DNA of 64,000 nt, taken from positions 23,837-87,836 of the forward strand of contig JAEWLN010000169.1 in NCBI GenBank assembly GCA_023457535.1, in the 5' to 3' direction. Below are positions 26,343 through 34,843 of the stretch, piece after piece; the stretch's first letter is position 1, and the number at the start of each line of letters is the position of its first letter. The translations under genes and the position numbers were made by a program. The stretch is from Bacteroidota bacterium. Lineage in GTDB: Bacteria; Bacteroidota; Bacteroidia; Flavobacteriales; Flavobacteriaceae. The notes under the pieces are model-generated. The model saw only the letters and a program-made list of their open reading frames with translations, was not told the origin of the DNA and ran no database searches.

Positions 26343-27329
26343 ATGTCAATAAAGAATATTCGCCTTGAGGTGATGCAATTTTTAGAGCCAAAAGTCGACT
26401 ACTATGTGGACAATTATCTGATTCCCGTAGAAAAAATATGGCAACCCTCGGATTTCCTTCCGGATTCGGAAAGCGATAACTTTTTCGAAGAAGTAAAAGA
26501 ACTGCGCGAACTGGCCAAAGACCTGCCGTATGACTTTTGGGTCGCCATGGTAGGCGATATGGTCACTGAAGAAGCGCTCCCTACCTACGAATCGTGGCTT
26601 ATGGACGTTGAAGGCATCGACAACGTAGAGCGCAATTCCTGGTCCAAATGGGTACGCCAGTGGACGGGCGAAGAAAACCGTCACGGCGACGTGCTCAACA
26701 AATACCTGTATCTGTCCGGACGCGTGAACATGCGCGAGATCGAAATCACTACACAACACCTGTTGTCGGACGGATTTGACATCGGAACCGGCCGCGATCC
26801 CTATAAAAACTTCATCTACACCTCGTTCCAGGAGCTCGCCACGTATGTGTCGCACAACCGCGTATCGCAAATGGCCAAGAATTACGGCGACAAAAAACTG
26901 GCAAAAATGTGCAAGATGATTGCCGGCGACGAAATGCGCCACCACAACGCCTACAGCGAATTTGTTGCCGAGATCTTCAAGGTGGATCCAAGCGAAATGA
27001 TGCTGGCCTTCAACCACATGATGCGCAACAAAATCGTGATGCCGGCCGTTTTCCTGCGCGAATCCGGAGAAAAAATCGGCAAAGCGTTCGAGGAATTTTC
27101 GATCTCTGCGCAGCGTATCGGCGTGTACACGGCCAACGATTACGTGGACATTATGCAAAAACTCATTGATCGGTGGGACATCGCCAAAATTGGCAACCTT
27201 ACGGACGAAGCTGAAAAAGCGCGCGATTACCTGATGAAATTGCCTGCGCGCATGGCCAAAGTGTCTGAAAGGCTTGTCATTCCTGCGGAAGAGTACATCT
27301 TCAAATGGGTTGAGCCGGCTAAAATCTAA
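26343..27329 (+). CDS. Soluble acyl-ACP desaturase (type 2 fatty acid desaturase)
   Basis: A 328-residue di-iron enzyme related to plant stearoyl-ACP desaturase, which inserts a double bond in an acyl chain on ACP using oxygen and ferredoxin. The two iron-binding motifs are visible: E-E-N-R-H (TGEENRHGD) and D-E-M-R-H (AGDEMRHHNAY). Position next to a PlsC acyltransferase suggests that it feeds unsaturated chains into phospholipids. The double-bond position is not predicted. Start ATG 26343. Confidence 0.9.
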   Translation: MSIKNIRLEVMQFLEPKVDYYVDNYLIPVEKIWQPSDFLPDSESDNFFEEVKELRELAKDLPYDFWVAMVGDMVTEEALPTYESWLMDVEGIDNVERNSWSKWVRQWTGEENRHGDVLNKYLYLSGRVNMREIEITTQHLLSDGFDIGTGRDPYKNFIYTSFQELATYVSHNRVSQMAKNYGDKKLAKMCKMIAGDEMRHHNAYSEFVAEIFKVDPSEMMLAFNHMMRNKIVMPAVFLRESGEKIGKAFEEFSISAQRIGVYTANDYVDIMQKLIDRWDIAKIGNLTDEAEKARDYLMKLPARMAKVSERLVIPAEEYIFKWVEPAKI

Positions 27330-27335
27330 TTGTTT

Positions 27336-27444
27336 TTTTGGGCGTGCCACCGCCTTCGTAAACTGCGGCGCTGTCAGGCTGTACGCTGCAAGTCCTCGCC
27401 TCCCGATGGTCGGGCTGCGGGCTTTTCGCTTCCATCCTTCACGC
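27336..27444 (+). repeat. Dispersed ~100-base repeat, copy B
   Basis: TTTTGGGCGTGCC at the left, CAGGCTGTACGCTGCAAG in the middle and CGCTTCCATCCTTCACGC at the right. The internal part (CCCGATGGTCGGG) is a small hairpin. Same orientation as copies A, C and D. Confidence 0.8.
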
Positions 27445-27460
27445 GGGCATGCGTTAATTC

Positions 27461-28114
27461 ATGATGAACTCCAGTTTAATTGAAAATACCATCGCTTTTG
27501 TCAAACAGCAGCTTTCCGGTGCTGAAGGCGGGCATGATTGGTTCCACATCGAGCGCGTCTGGAAAAACGCCATGCGCATCGCGCAAGCTGAAACCTGCGA
27601 TTTGACCCTCGTCCAACTGGGTGCGTTGCTCCACGATATCGCCGACAGCAAATTCCACCACGGCGATGAAACCGTCGGCCCGCGCGTGGCCCGCGAATTC
27701 CTCCAAAGTCAAAATGTGGACCAGGACACCATTGCGCACGTAATTGGCATTATCGAAAACATTTCGTTCAAAGGCGGCCATGTCGACCAATCATTCGCGT
27801 CAAAAGAACTCGATATCGTTCAGGACGCAGACCGGCTCGACGCTATGGGCGCCATCGGTATTGCGCGTTGTTTCAATTACGGCGGGTTCAAAAACCGCGC
27901 GTTGTACGATCCGGAGATTGCGCCTGATTTGTCGATGTCCAAAGAGCAATACAAAAAAAGCGATTCGCCTACGTTGAACCACTTTTATGAAAAGTTACTG
28001 CTTTTGAAAGACAGGATGAATACCGCAACGGGAACGAAAATCGCGCAGCAGCGGCATGATTATATGGAGCAATTCCTGTCGCAGTTTTACGCCGAGTGGA
28101 ATGGGCAGCGGTAG
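27461..28114 (+). CDS. HD-domain phosphohydrolase
   Basis: A 217-residue HD-superfamily protein. The metal ligands are visible: H in GGHDWFHIERV, the HD pair in LLHDIADSKF, and a later Asp in IVQDADRLDAMGAIG. It resembles the YedJ type, hydrolases of unknown phosphate substrates. It stands alone after repeat copy B and converges, three bases apart, on a small gene on the other strand. Confidence 0.85.
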   Translation: MMNSSLIENTIAFVKQQLSGAEGGHDWFHIERVWKNAMRIAQAETCDLTLVQLGALLHDIADSKFHHGDETVGPRVAREFLQSQNVDQDTIAHVIGIIENISFKGGHVDQSFASKELDIVQDADRLDAMGAIGIARCFNYGGFKNRALYDPEIAPDLSMSKEQYKKSDSPTLNHFYEKLLLLKDRMNTATGTKIAQQRHDYMEQFLSQFYAEWNGQR

Positions 28115-28117
28115 GGC

Positions 28118-28393
28118 TCAGGCAGCCATTTCCCACTGCACTTCAGTTACGGTAAAATGCTTGTCGTAGAATTCGGCTACTTCCAAAAGACTGTGCGCAT
28201 TGGCGCTGTGTAATTGCTGCAGGCAACTGCGGATCAGGGCGATCATTTGTTTGCGCAACAACGATTCTACAGGATGACATTCGAATTGCGCCGTTTCGAG
28301 CAACGCATCGATTGTTTTGGCTATTCTTACGCGATCAAAAGGGTTGGGCGTGGACACAAGATCCAGCGCGAGTTTGGTAAAAGTAATTGGCAT
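28118..28393 (-). CDS. Hypothetical small helical protein
   Basis: A 91-residue protein, mostly helical, no signal peptide or membrane helix, one Cys in the middle (FECHPVESLL) and one in LIRSCLQQL. I do not recognise a family. It lies 78 bases downstream of the crotonase gene on the same strand and may be the last gene of the araC-hemH-hemJ-kinase-crotonase run. ATG 28393 is the first Met giving a normal N-terminus; the open frame extends ten residues further. Confidence 0.55.
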   Translation of the reverse strand: MPITFTKLALDLVSTPNPFDRVRIAKTIDALLETAQFECHPVESLLRKQMIALIRSCLQQLHSANAHSLLEVAEFYDKHFTVTEVQWEMAA

Positions 28394-28471
28394 AGCGTTT
28401 TTTTTGCGAAGATAGGCCCGCAATCCACCCGCCGAATTACAAATACGCGCGAAATTCTTACAATAAACGAA

Positions 28472-29251
28472 TCACTGTCCGGTGAACACAGCTTTTCTTT
28501 TCTCCAAAAACGCCGTCGTTCCTTCCTTGAAATCCGCTGTTCCAAAACATTTCCCAAACGATTTGATCTCCGTTTGGTAGCCATTGACGCCATCTTCAAA
28601 GTTCGCGTTGACCGCTTTGATCGCCTGTGAAATCGCTGCCGGGGAATTGCGCAGGATCTTTTGCGCGATCCCGTTGCAGTAGTCGAGCAGTTCGGCCTGC
28701 GGCACAACGTGGTTTACGAGCCCGAAAGTTTTGGCCTCATCGGCTGAGATCATTGCTGCGGTCATGATCATTTCCATCGCGCGGCCTTTGCCTACGAGTT
28801 GCGGCAGTCTTTGCGTTCCGCCATATCCCGGGATCACGCCAAGCGAAACCTCCGGAAGTCCCATTTTTGCATTGTCGGAAGCGATGCGAAAGTGGCACGC
28901 CATGGCCAGTTCCAATCCGCCGCCGAGCGCAAATCCGTTGACCGCTGCAATGACGGGCGTTCTCAAATTCTGGACAAAATCAAACAACATTTCATGTCCC
29001 TGCGCGGCCAGTTGTGCTCCTTCCTGAACGGAAAACGCTGCAAATTCGGCAATGTCGGCACCCGCTACAAAAGCCTTTTCGCCGCTTCCGGTCAGGATGA
29101 TCGCGCGGATATCGGCGTCATTGTCGAGGGCGGCAAATGCATCGTGCAATTCGTGGATGGTTTGTTTATTGAGTGCGTTGAGTTTGGTGGGGCGGTTGAT
29201 CGTGATGGTTGCAATGCCGCCGTTTTTTTCGGTCAGGATGTTATGGGCCAT
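28472..29251 (-). CDS. Enoyl-CoA hydratase/isomerase family (crotonase)
   Basis: A 259-residue crotonase-fold enzyme: oxyanion-hole segments AGADIAEF and NGFALGGGLELAMACHF, and both catalytic glutamates of true hydratases (GGLELA and GLPEVSLG). It hydrates trans-2-enoyl-CoA in fatty-acid oxidation or amino-acid breakdown. It starts 9 bases after the sensor kinase stop, an unusual neighbour. Confidence 0.88.
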   Translation of the reverse strand: MAHNILTEKNGGIATITINRPTKLNALNKQTIHELHDAFAALDNDADIRAIILTGSGEKAFVAGADIAEFAAFSVQEGAQLAAQGHEMLFDFVQNLRTPVIAAVNGFALGGGLELAMACHFRIASDNAKMGLPEVSLGVIPGYGGTQRLPQLVGKGRAMEMIMTAAMISADEAKTFGLVNHVVPQAELLDYCNGIAQKILRNSPAAISQAIKAVNANFEDGVNGYQTEIKSFGKCFGTADFKEGTTAFLEKRKAVFTGQ

Positions 29252-29260
29252 GATTTTGGT

Positions 29261-30733
29261 TTAAGCGTTGATAATCGGGAGCGATACGGTAAAGACCGTT
29301 CCTTTTCCGGGTTCGGTTTCAAAAGTAATCGTTCCGCGGTAATTTTCAATGATGTTTTTGATAATTCCAAGCCCGAGTCCCATTCCCGAATTCTTGGTCG
29401 TGAATTTCGGCTCGAAGATGTGCGGGATGTTGTGCGGTTCGATGCCCGTTCCATTGTCGGACACAGCAATCAAAACCCTTTCCTGGTCGCGTTTTACAGA
29501 TACCGACACCAGTTTTTCAGGCTGGAGTTCCGGAATGGCCTGGATGGCATTTTTGACCAAATTGGTAATGATGCGGATCAGTTGGGCGCGGTCCATTTTG
29601 GAAATGATCGTTTGGTCCTCGGCTTCAAATTTTACGTCGTCCTCGTTGAAGATGTCGAGCGCGAGTTCCACGACTTCCACTACGTTGAGCGTTTCGTTTT
29701 GCTGGGCCGGCATCGAAGCGAACTGCGAAAACGCCGACGCCACGGAACTCATCGTGTCGATCTGCTGGATCAGCGTATCGGAGTAATCCTTGATTTTTTG
29801 CTTTAAATCAGGGTCGTTCGGATCGAACTTGCGCTGGAAACTCTGCACCGTAAGCCGCATTGGCGTAAGCGGATTCTTGATCTCGTGCGCGACCTGTTTG
29901 GCCATCTCGCGCCAGGCTTCCTCGCGTTCGCTTTGGGCGAGTTTGAGCGCGCTTCGCTCGAGTTTATCGACCATCGAATTGTACGCGCGGATCAGCAAAT
30001 TGATCTCTTTGGAATTGGCGCGAATGAAGATCTTTTCGTTTTTCTGGTTCAGGCTCGTGCCGCTGAGCTTGTCCGATATCGTCTTGAGCGACTGCGTGAT
30101 GTACGTCGATAAAAAATACGCAAGCGCAAAAGCAATCACGAGCATAAAACCATACACCTGGCTCAAACGGATCAGAAAACTCTGCAGTTCGCGTTCGTAA
30201 AATCCGTCATCTTCAACATACGGCAGGTTCAGAATCCCAAGCGGTTTGAACTTCTGGTCCTTGATCAGCGTGTAGGACGAGCGGTTGCGCACCCCACCGG
30301 TGTTGGTGATGTCCACGTAGCGCTTCTCGATCGAGGATTGCACGAGTTTGAGGATGTACTTGGGAATGGGCGGCGAGACGCTGTCGATCGAAAACGACGC
30401 CTTGGACGATTTGACCAGTTTGCCGTCGAGCCCGTAAATGTTGATCTCAAGGTTGTGGATTTGCGCCAGTTCGTGGATCCGATCCTTAAAAATGGCCCCG
30501 AGGTTGCGCGCCGTAAGCGGATACGTCGTATTGGCCAGCACGTAATTGATGTGTTCCTTTATCGCGAGTTCCTTGCGTTCGAGCCGCTCCTGATGGTATT
30601 CCTTGGCTTCGTTCTTGAACTGGATGATCGAAATCGACGCCATCAATACCGATGCGATCAGGATCAGCAGGATCATCGACAGGAAGATCCTCGTGCGCAG
30701 CGAAAGCATCGACATGTGGAACCGCTTGGCCAT
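29261..30733 (-). CDS. NtrY-like sensor histidine kinase
   Basis: A 490-residue inner-membrane kinase: membrane helix 1 (~10-32), an extracytoplasmic sensor region (~35-165), helix 2 (~168-190), HAMP (~190-245), HisKA with AHEIKNPLTPMRL (phosphorylated His) and an HATPase domain with the N box (NLVKNAIQA), G1 (DNGTGI) and G2 (GMGLGLGI). No response regulator gene is nearby. Its ATG overlaps the hemJ stop by one base (TGATG), so it is translated together with hemJ. The signal is unknown. Confidence 0.9.
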   Translation of the reverse strand: MAKRFHMSMLSLRTRIFLSMILLILIASVLMASISIIQFKNEAKEYHQERLERKELAIKEHINYVLANTTYPLTARNLGAIFKDRIHELAQIHNLEINIYGLDGKLVKSSKASFSIDSVSPPIPKYILKLVQSSIEKRYVDITNTGGVRNRSSYTLIKDQKFKPLGILNLPYVEDDGFYERELQSFLIRLSQVYGFMLVIAFALAYFLSTYITQSLKTISDKLSGTSLNQKNEKIFIRANSKEINLLIRAYNSMVDKLERSALKLAQSEREEAWREMAKQVAHEIKNPLTPMRLTVQSFQRKFDPNDPDLKQKIKDYSDTLIQQIDTMSSVASAFSQFASMPAQQNETLNVVEVVELALDIFNEDDVKFEAEDQTIISKMDRAQLIRIITNLVKNAIQAIPELQPEKLVSVSVKRDQERVLIAVSDNGTGIEPHNIPHIFEPKFTTKNSGMGLGLGIIKNIIENYRGTITFETEPGKGTVFTVSLPIINA

Positions 30734-31287
30734 CAGGTTTGGTTTTTTTCGCGGATGCGCTTGTAGAATTTAAACCCAAGCATGATCAGGACGGAAAACG
30801 AGGCAATCCCAATAACGCCATAAATCCAGTTGACCGCATTTTTGAGCACGACCAGGAAAACGACGGCAAACAAAATAAGCGTCGCGCCTTCATTCCAAAG
30901 CCGCATGTAATTGGACGTATGGCGCACCTGGTTATTTTGCAGTTGCCGGAAGATTTGATGGCATTTCAGGTGGTACCCATAAAGCAAAAATACAAATCCG
31001 AGCTTGACGTGCATCCACGGCATTTGCAACCACGCACGGCCCAAATCGGTGCCGAGCAACATCCAGAACGCAAAAATACTGGCGAGCACCGCCGAAGGCC
31101 ACGTAATAATATACCACAACCGATAGGTCATGATCTTGTATTGTTTTTGCAGAATTTCCTTTTCGGGCGATGGTCTGGAAGCCGCTTCGATCTGGTACAC
31201 AAACAGCCGCACGATGTAGAACAGCCCGGCGAACCAGGTGATCACAAAGATGAGGTGCAGGGATTTGAGATAGTTGTAAACTTCCAT
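30733..31287 (-). CDS. hemJ: Protoporphyrinogen IX oxidase HemJ
   Basis: A 184-residue membrane protein with about four to five helices and the HemJ pattern (LHLIFVITWFAGLFYIVRLF with the conserved His near 11, and WMHVKLGFVF). HemJ oxidises protoporphyrinogen IX in bacteria lacking HemG/HemY, neither of which is in this window. The next gene upstream is ferrochelatase, so the last two haem steps lie together. Start ATG 31287 is preceded by an inverted repeat (31297-31340). Confidence 0.85.
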   Translation of the reverse strand: MEVYNYLKSLHLIFVITWFAGLFYIVRLFVYQIEAASRPSPEKEILQKQYKIMTYRLWYIITWPSAVLASIFAFWMLLGTDLGRAWLQMPWMHVKLGFVFLLYGYHLKCHQIFRQLQNNQVRHTSNYMRLWNEGATLILFAVVFLVVLKNAVNWIYGVIGIASFSVLIMLGFKFYKRIREKNQT

Positions 31288-31296
31288 TGTGTCGGA

Positions 31297-31340
31297 GTTT
31301 AAAGTTGAAGGTTTCACGTTGCGTCCAAACAACTTTAAAC
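31297..31340. repeat. 10-bp inverted repeat between hemH and hemJ
   Basis: GTTTAAAGTT (31297-31306) and AACTTTAAAC (31331-31340) are exact inverted copies separated by 24 bases, inside a block of GTT/AACGTTGC units. Could fold in the hemH-hemJ mRNA. Confidence 0.55.
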
Positions 31341-31356
31341 CTTAAACGTTGCACAT

Positions 31357-32379
31357 TTAATCGTTACTGTTGCTCCAATCATTGATCCATCCCGCGAGGG
31401 TCGAGCACCAGTTGTCGTCGTCGTTCAAACACGGGATGGCCAGAAATTCTTCGCCGCCGTGCGCTTTGAACTGATGGTTGGCTTCCATGGCGATTTCCTC
31501 AAGCGTTTCGAGACAATCGGCTACGAAAGCCGGTGTGACGACAGCGAGTTTTTTGATGCCTTGTTCCGGCATTTTGTTGATCTCGACATCGGTGTACGGT
31601 TCGAGCCATTTGTCGCCCGCGAGACGCGATTGGAACGTCTGGCTGTATTTTTCTGCCGGAATGCCCAGCAATTCCACGACCTGCCGCGTGGTTTCAAAAC
31701 ACTGGTGGCGGTAGCAAAATTCGTGTGCGGGCGAGGGCGTTACGCAACACGTCCCGTTGATCTTGCAATGTGATCTCGTCACATCGGTCTTGCGGATGTG
31801 CCGCTCGGGAATGCCGTGGTAGGAAAACAGCAAATGATCGTAATCGAATGTATCGAGTTGTCGTTTGATCGAATCGGCGAGATTTTGAATGTAATCGGGC
31901 TTGTTGTAAAAAGCCGGCACTTTGGTGAATTTCATGTTCGGGAAATGCTTGGCGCGCAGCTCTTCTGCCAGGACTTCGATCGTTACCGTCGAGGCCATCG
32001 CGTGCTGCGGATACAGCGGAAACAACATCACTTCATCCACGCCCTGATCGTGGAGCTGCTGCAATCCGGACAAGATCGTCGGCTGGCCGTAACGCATGGC
32101 GAGCGCCATCGGGATATCGACCTGTTTTTTGACCTTTTCGAACATGCGTTTGGACAATACGATCAGCGGCGAGCCTTCTTCCCACCAGATTTTTTTGTAC
32201 GCGGCGGCCGACCGCTCGGGACGCTTGCGCAAAATGATGCCGCGAACCAGCAAGGCGCGGAGCAAAAACGGCACGTCGATCACGAACCGGTCCATCAAAA
32301 ATTCGTCGAGGTAAGGTTTTACATCTTTTGGATCGGGGCTGTTGGGCGATCCGAGGTTGACTAGTAGTACTCCTTTCAT
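31357..32379 (-). CDS. hemH: Ferrochelatase
   Basis: A 340-residue ferrochelatase that inserts ferrous iron into protoporphyrin IX. N-terminus GVLLVNLGSPNSP, catalytic His in LLFSYHGIPERH, and the conserved Glu region (TPAFVADCLETLEEI) are present. The ATG at 32379 gives the standard N-terminus; an open frame of 14 codons upstream is oligomer repeat. Part of the araC-hemH-hemJ-kinase transcript. Confidence 0.95.
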   Translation of the reverse strand: MKGVLLVNLGSPNSPDPKDVKPYLDEFLMDRFVIDVPFLLRALLVRGIILRKRPERSAAAYKKIWWEEGSPLIVLSKRMFEKVKKQVDIPMALAMRYGQPTILSGLQQLHDQGVDEVMLFPLYPQHAMASTVTIEVLAEELRAKHFPNMKFTKVPAFYNKPDYIQNLADSIKRQLDTFDYDHLLFSYHGIPERHIRKTDVTRSHCKINGTCCVTPSPAHEFCYRHQCFETTRQVVELLGIPAEKYSQTFQSRLAGDKWLEPYTDVEINKMPEQGIKKLAVVTPAFVADCLETLEEIAMEANHQFKAHGGEEFLAIPCLNDDDNWCSTLAGWINDWSNSND

Positions 32380-32383
32380 TTGA

Positions 32384-32414
32384 GTCGAAGGTCGAAAGTC
32401 GAAAGTCAAATGAC
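32384..32414. repeat. GTCGAAAGTC oligomer repeat
   Basis: GTCGAAGGTCGAAAGTCGAA and onwards: four near-identical decamer-type units just upstream of hemH. A related block (ATTCGACG...GACGTTCGACG) lies at 32472-32502. Confidence 0.6.
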
Positions 32415-32484
32415 CAGACAATCTGTTTAATTATTGAAAATAGTTTTAGCTTGCTCGTTGGTTTGTGCGCATTCGACGTTTACA

Positions 32485-33363
32485 TTAGACGTTCGACGAC
32501 GTATTGATGGACATCAGATACTTTTTAGGGGTAGTCGCAAATTTTTTCTTGAACGCCGATATAAAATGGCTGGCCGTGCTGTACCCGATCTTGAGTCCGA
32601 CCTCATTGACATTATGGCTGCCTTCTTCGAGGAGCTTGCGCGCGTACTCCATTTTGTAATCGAACAGAAAACTGTACACGCTGTCGCCGTAAATTTGCTT
32701 GAAGCCCATTTTGAGCTTCTTTAAATTGAGTCCCACCTGGTCCGCGAGTTCCTGTAATCCGGGCGGTTCGGCCATGTTTGCGATCACGATGTCCTTGGCC
32801 TTTCGGATCTTGAGTACATTTTCCTCGTCGATCAGAAACGGGCATTGCTCGGCGTCGGGGTCTTCGCTGCGGTTGAAATACAAACTCAAAAGCTCGTAGG
32901 CCTTGCCTTTGTAATACAGATGCTTGATCGACGGGTTCAGGTGATAATGGAACAGTTGGCTCAAAACGATCGACATCGACGGATTGATGTCCGATTCGTC
33001 GTAATATTTTCGCTCCTGATTCTCTTTGCTCAAAAACGGGATGTGTTCAGCTTCTGTCGAGAACAGGCTGTGGAATTTTTTGATCGATATCACTACCGAT
33101 ATGACCCACGAATTCGGCGCCAGTTCCAGGTTCAAAGGCAACTCCTTTTGCGGGTTGTACAACAAAAGCGCTTTTTCCTCCTTGAGATCGAGCGCATAAT
33201 TGCCCTGGTTGAAAATAAACTTCGCGCGGCCCTTGATGCCAAAGTGAAACTGGATCAAGCCTTGGTTAATCGGGCGCTCGGCGCGAAAAACCTCACTGCC
33301 ATCGTTTTGGAACCGGAGCAGGAAAAAATCGTCTTCTATTTTGATGATCTCATCGGAACCCAT
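32485..33363 (-). CDS. AraC-family transcriptional regulator
   Basis: A 292-residue regulator with an unassigned N-terminal domain (~1-180) and a C-terminal AraC double helix-turn-helix (~190-288: LQELADQVGLNLKKLKMGFKQIYGDSVYSFL, then VNEVGLKIGYSTASHFISAFKKKF). It is divergent from hemA across a 226-base region that holds palindromes. Regulation of haem genes is inferred from this position only. Residue composition of the N-terminal domain gives no ligand. Confidence 0.9.
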   Translation of the reverse strand: MGSDEIIKIEDDFFLLRFQNDGSEVFRAERPINQGLIQFHFGIKGRAKFIFNQGNYALDLKEEKALLLYNPQKELPLNLELAPNSWVISVVISIKKFHSLFSTEAEHIPFLSKENQERKYYDESDINPSMSIVLSQLFHYHLNPSIKHLYYKGKAYELLSLYFNRSEDPDAEQCPFLIDEENVLKIRKAKDIVIANMAEPPGLQELADQVGLNLKKLKMGFKQIYGDSVYSFLFDYKMEYARKLLEEGSHNVNEVGLKIGYSTASHFISAFKKKFATTPKKYLMSINTSSNV

Positions 33364-33388
33364 AGCGGTATTTTTTTAGGATTGCGGC

Positions 33389-33405
33389 ATCGGGCAAAAC
33401 CCGAT
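33389..33405. promoter_or_regulatory. Dyad in the araC leader
   Basis: ATCGGG, loop CAAAA, CCCGAT: a perfect 6-bp dyad 26 bases before the araC ATG. Operator or leader hairpin. Confidence 0.4.
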
Positions 33406-33537
33406 ATTTATTTAGAATCGTTCTATATAAATCGCGCTAAAACGCTTGCCACTGGTGCAAAAGTATCAAAAATTACGTTTCAGGGACGCAATCGGGCCAA
33501 AAAATCCTGAAGCGGTATAAAAAGTCCTTTTAGCGTT

Positions 33538-33551
33538 ACTTTTATAAAAGT
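33538..33551. promoter_or_regulatory. 14-bp palindrome at the hemA promoter (candidate operator)
   Basis: ACTTTTATAAAAGT is a perfect palindrome ending 8 bases before the hemA -7 box, so it covers where the -33 region would lie. A second inverted pair (CGCTAAAA near 33435 and TTTTAGCG near 33530) occurs in the same gap. Confidence 0.5.
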
Positions 33552-33559
33552 GTTCGCGA

Positions 33560-33567
33560 TAATTTTG
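33560..33567 (+). promoter_or_regulatory. -7 promoter box of hemA
   Basis: TAATTTTG matches TAnnTTTG, 22 bases before the ATG at 33590. No TTTG at -33; the palindrome lies there instead, suggesting activator dependence. Confidence 0.6.
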
Positions 33568-33589
33568 TGGCACTTTACCAAACGTGGAT

Positions 33590-34843
33590 ATGACCCATAA
33601 CAACTTACCGAAGCATTACTTTTACGCCGTCGGGCTCAGCTATAAAAAAGCCGACGCGGAAATGAGGGGAAAATTCAGCCTCGATGCGGCCGCCAAGACC
33701 CGTTTACTGGAACAGGCCAAACGCGAAGGCATCGAAAGCATGATTGTGACCTCTACGTGCAACCGTACGGAAATTTACGGCTTCGGGCAGCATCCGTTTC
33801 AACTTATTAAACTCATTTGCGACAATACCCAGGGAACTGCTGAGGAATTCCAGCAAGTGGGATACGTCTATAAATCACAGGAAGCGATCAACCACATGTT
33901 CCGCGTCGGGACGGGTCTGGACAGCCAGATCCTGGGCGATTTTGAAATCATCAGCCAACTCAGGACCGGATTCAACGAATCCAAATCGTTTGGCCTGATC
34001 AATACTTTTTTGGACCGACTGATCAATGCCGTGATCCAGGCGAGCAAAAAGATCAAGAACGAAACGCAGATTTCATCGGGCGCGACTTCGGTGTCGTTTG
34101 CATCGGTGCAATACATCATCAAGAATGTTTCGGACATCAAAAATAAGAACATCCTGCTTTTCGGCACCGGAAAGATCGGGCGCAACACGTGTGAAAATCT
34201 CGTCAAGCACACCAAAAATGAGCACATTACGCTGATCAACCGCACGCGCGACAAGGCTGAAAAACTGGCCGGCAAACTGAATCTGATCGTCAAGGATTAT
34301 TCGGATCTGCAACTCGAACTGCAAAAAGCCGATATTGTCGTGGTGGCCACAGGCGCACAAAACCCAACGATCGACGCGGCCATCCTGAACCTTAAAAAGC
34401 CGCTTTTGATCCTCGATTTGTCAATTCCCAAAAACGTACACGACAACGTGACCACTTTGCCGGGCGTGACGCTCGTCCACATGGACAACCTCGCGCAAAT
34501 GACGGACGAAACGCTCGAAAACCGCAAAAAACACATTCCGGCGGCCGAGGCGATCATCGAGGAGATCAAGTCTGAATTCCTGATCTGGACCAAGGCGCGC
34601 AAATTTGCCCCGACGATCAACGCGCTCAAGGATAAACTCAACGCGATCAAAAAATCCGAGCTCGATTTTCAGAGTAAAAAAATCGCCGATTTCAATGAAC
34701 AGCAGGCCGAAATCATCTCGGCGCGCATCATCCAGAAAATCACGACGCATTTTGCCAATCACCTCAAAGACGACAATACGATGGTTGATGAAAGCATCGA
34801 ATGGATCGAAAAAGTCTTCCAGATCGAGCCCGTAAAATCATGA
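33590..34843 (+). CDS. hemA: Glutamyl-tRNA reductase
   Basis: A 417-residue NADPH-dependent enzyme that converts glutamyl-tRNA to glutamate-1-semialdehyde, the first committed step of tetrapyrrole synthesis by the C5 route. The catalytic Cys is in TSTCNRTEIYGF; the NADPH domain has LLFGTGKIGRNTCENL. hemL, the next enzyme of the route, is not in this window. ATG 33590 was preferred over GTG 33584. Its stop overlaps hemC by 4 bases (ATGA). Confidence 0.96.
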   Translation: MTHNNLPKHYFYAVGLSYKKADAEMRGKFSLDAAAKTRLLEQAKREGIESMIVTSTCNRTEIYGFGQHPFQLIKLICDNTQGTAEEFQQVGYVYKSQEAINHMFRVGTGLDSQILGDFEIISQLRTGFNESKSFGLINTFLDRLINAVIQASKKIKNETQISSGATSVSFASVQYIIKNVSDIKNKNILLFGTGKIGRNTCENLVKHTKNEHITLINRTRDKAEKLAGKLNLIVKDYSDLQLELQKADIVVVATGAQNPTIDAAILNLKKPLLILDLSIPKNVHDNVTTLPGVTLVHMDNLAQMTDETLENRKKHIPAAEAIIEEIKSEFLIWTKARKFAPTINALKDKLNAIKKSELDFQSKKIADFNEQQAEIISARIIQKITTHFANHLKDDNTMVDESIEWIEKVFQIEPVKS

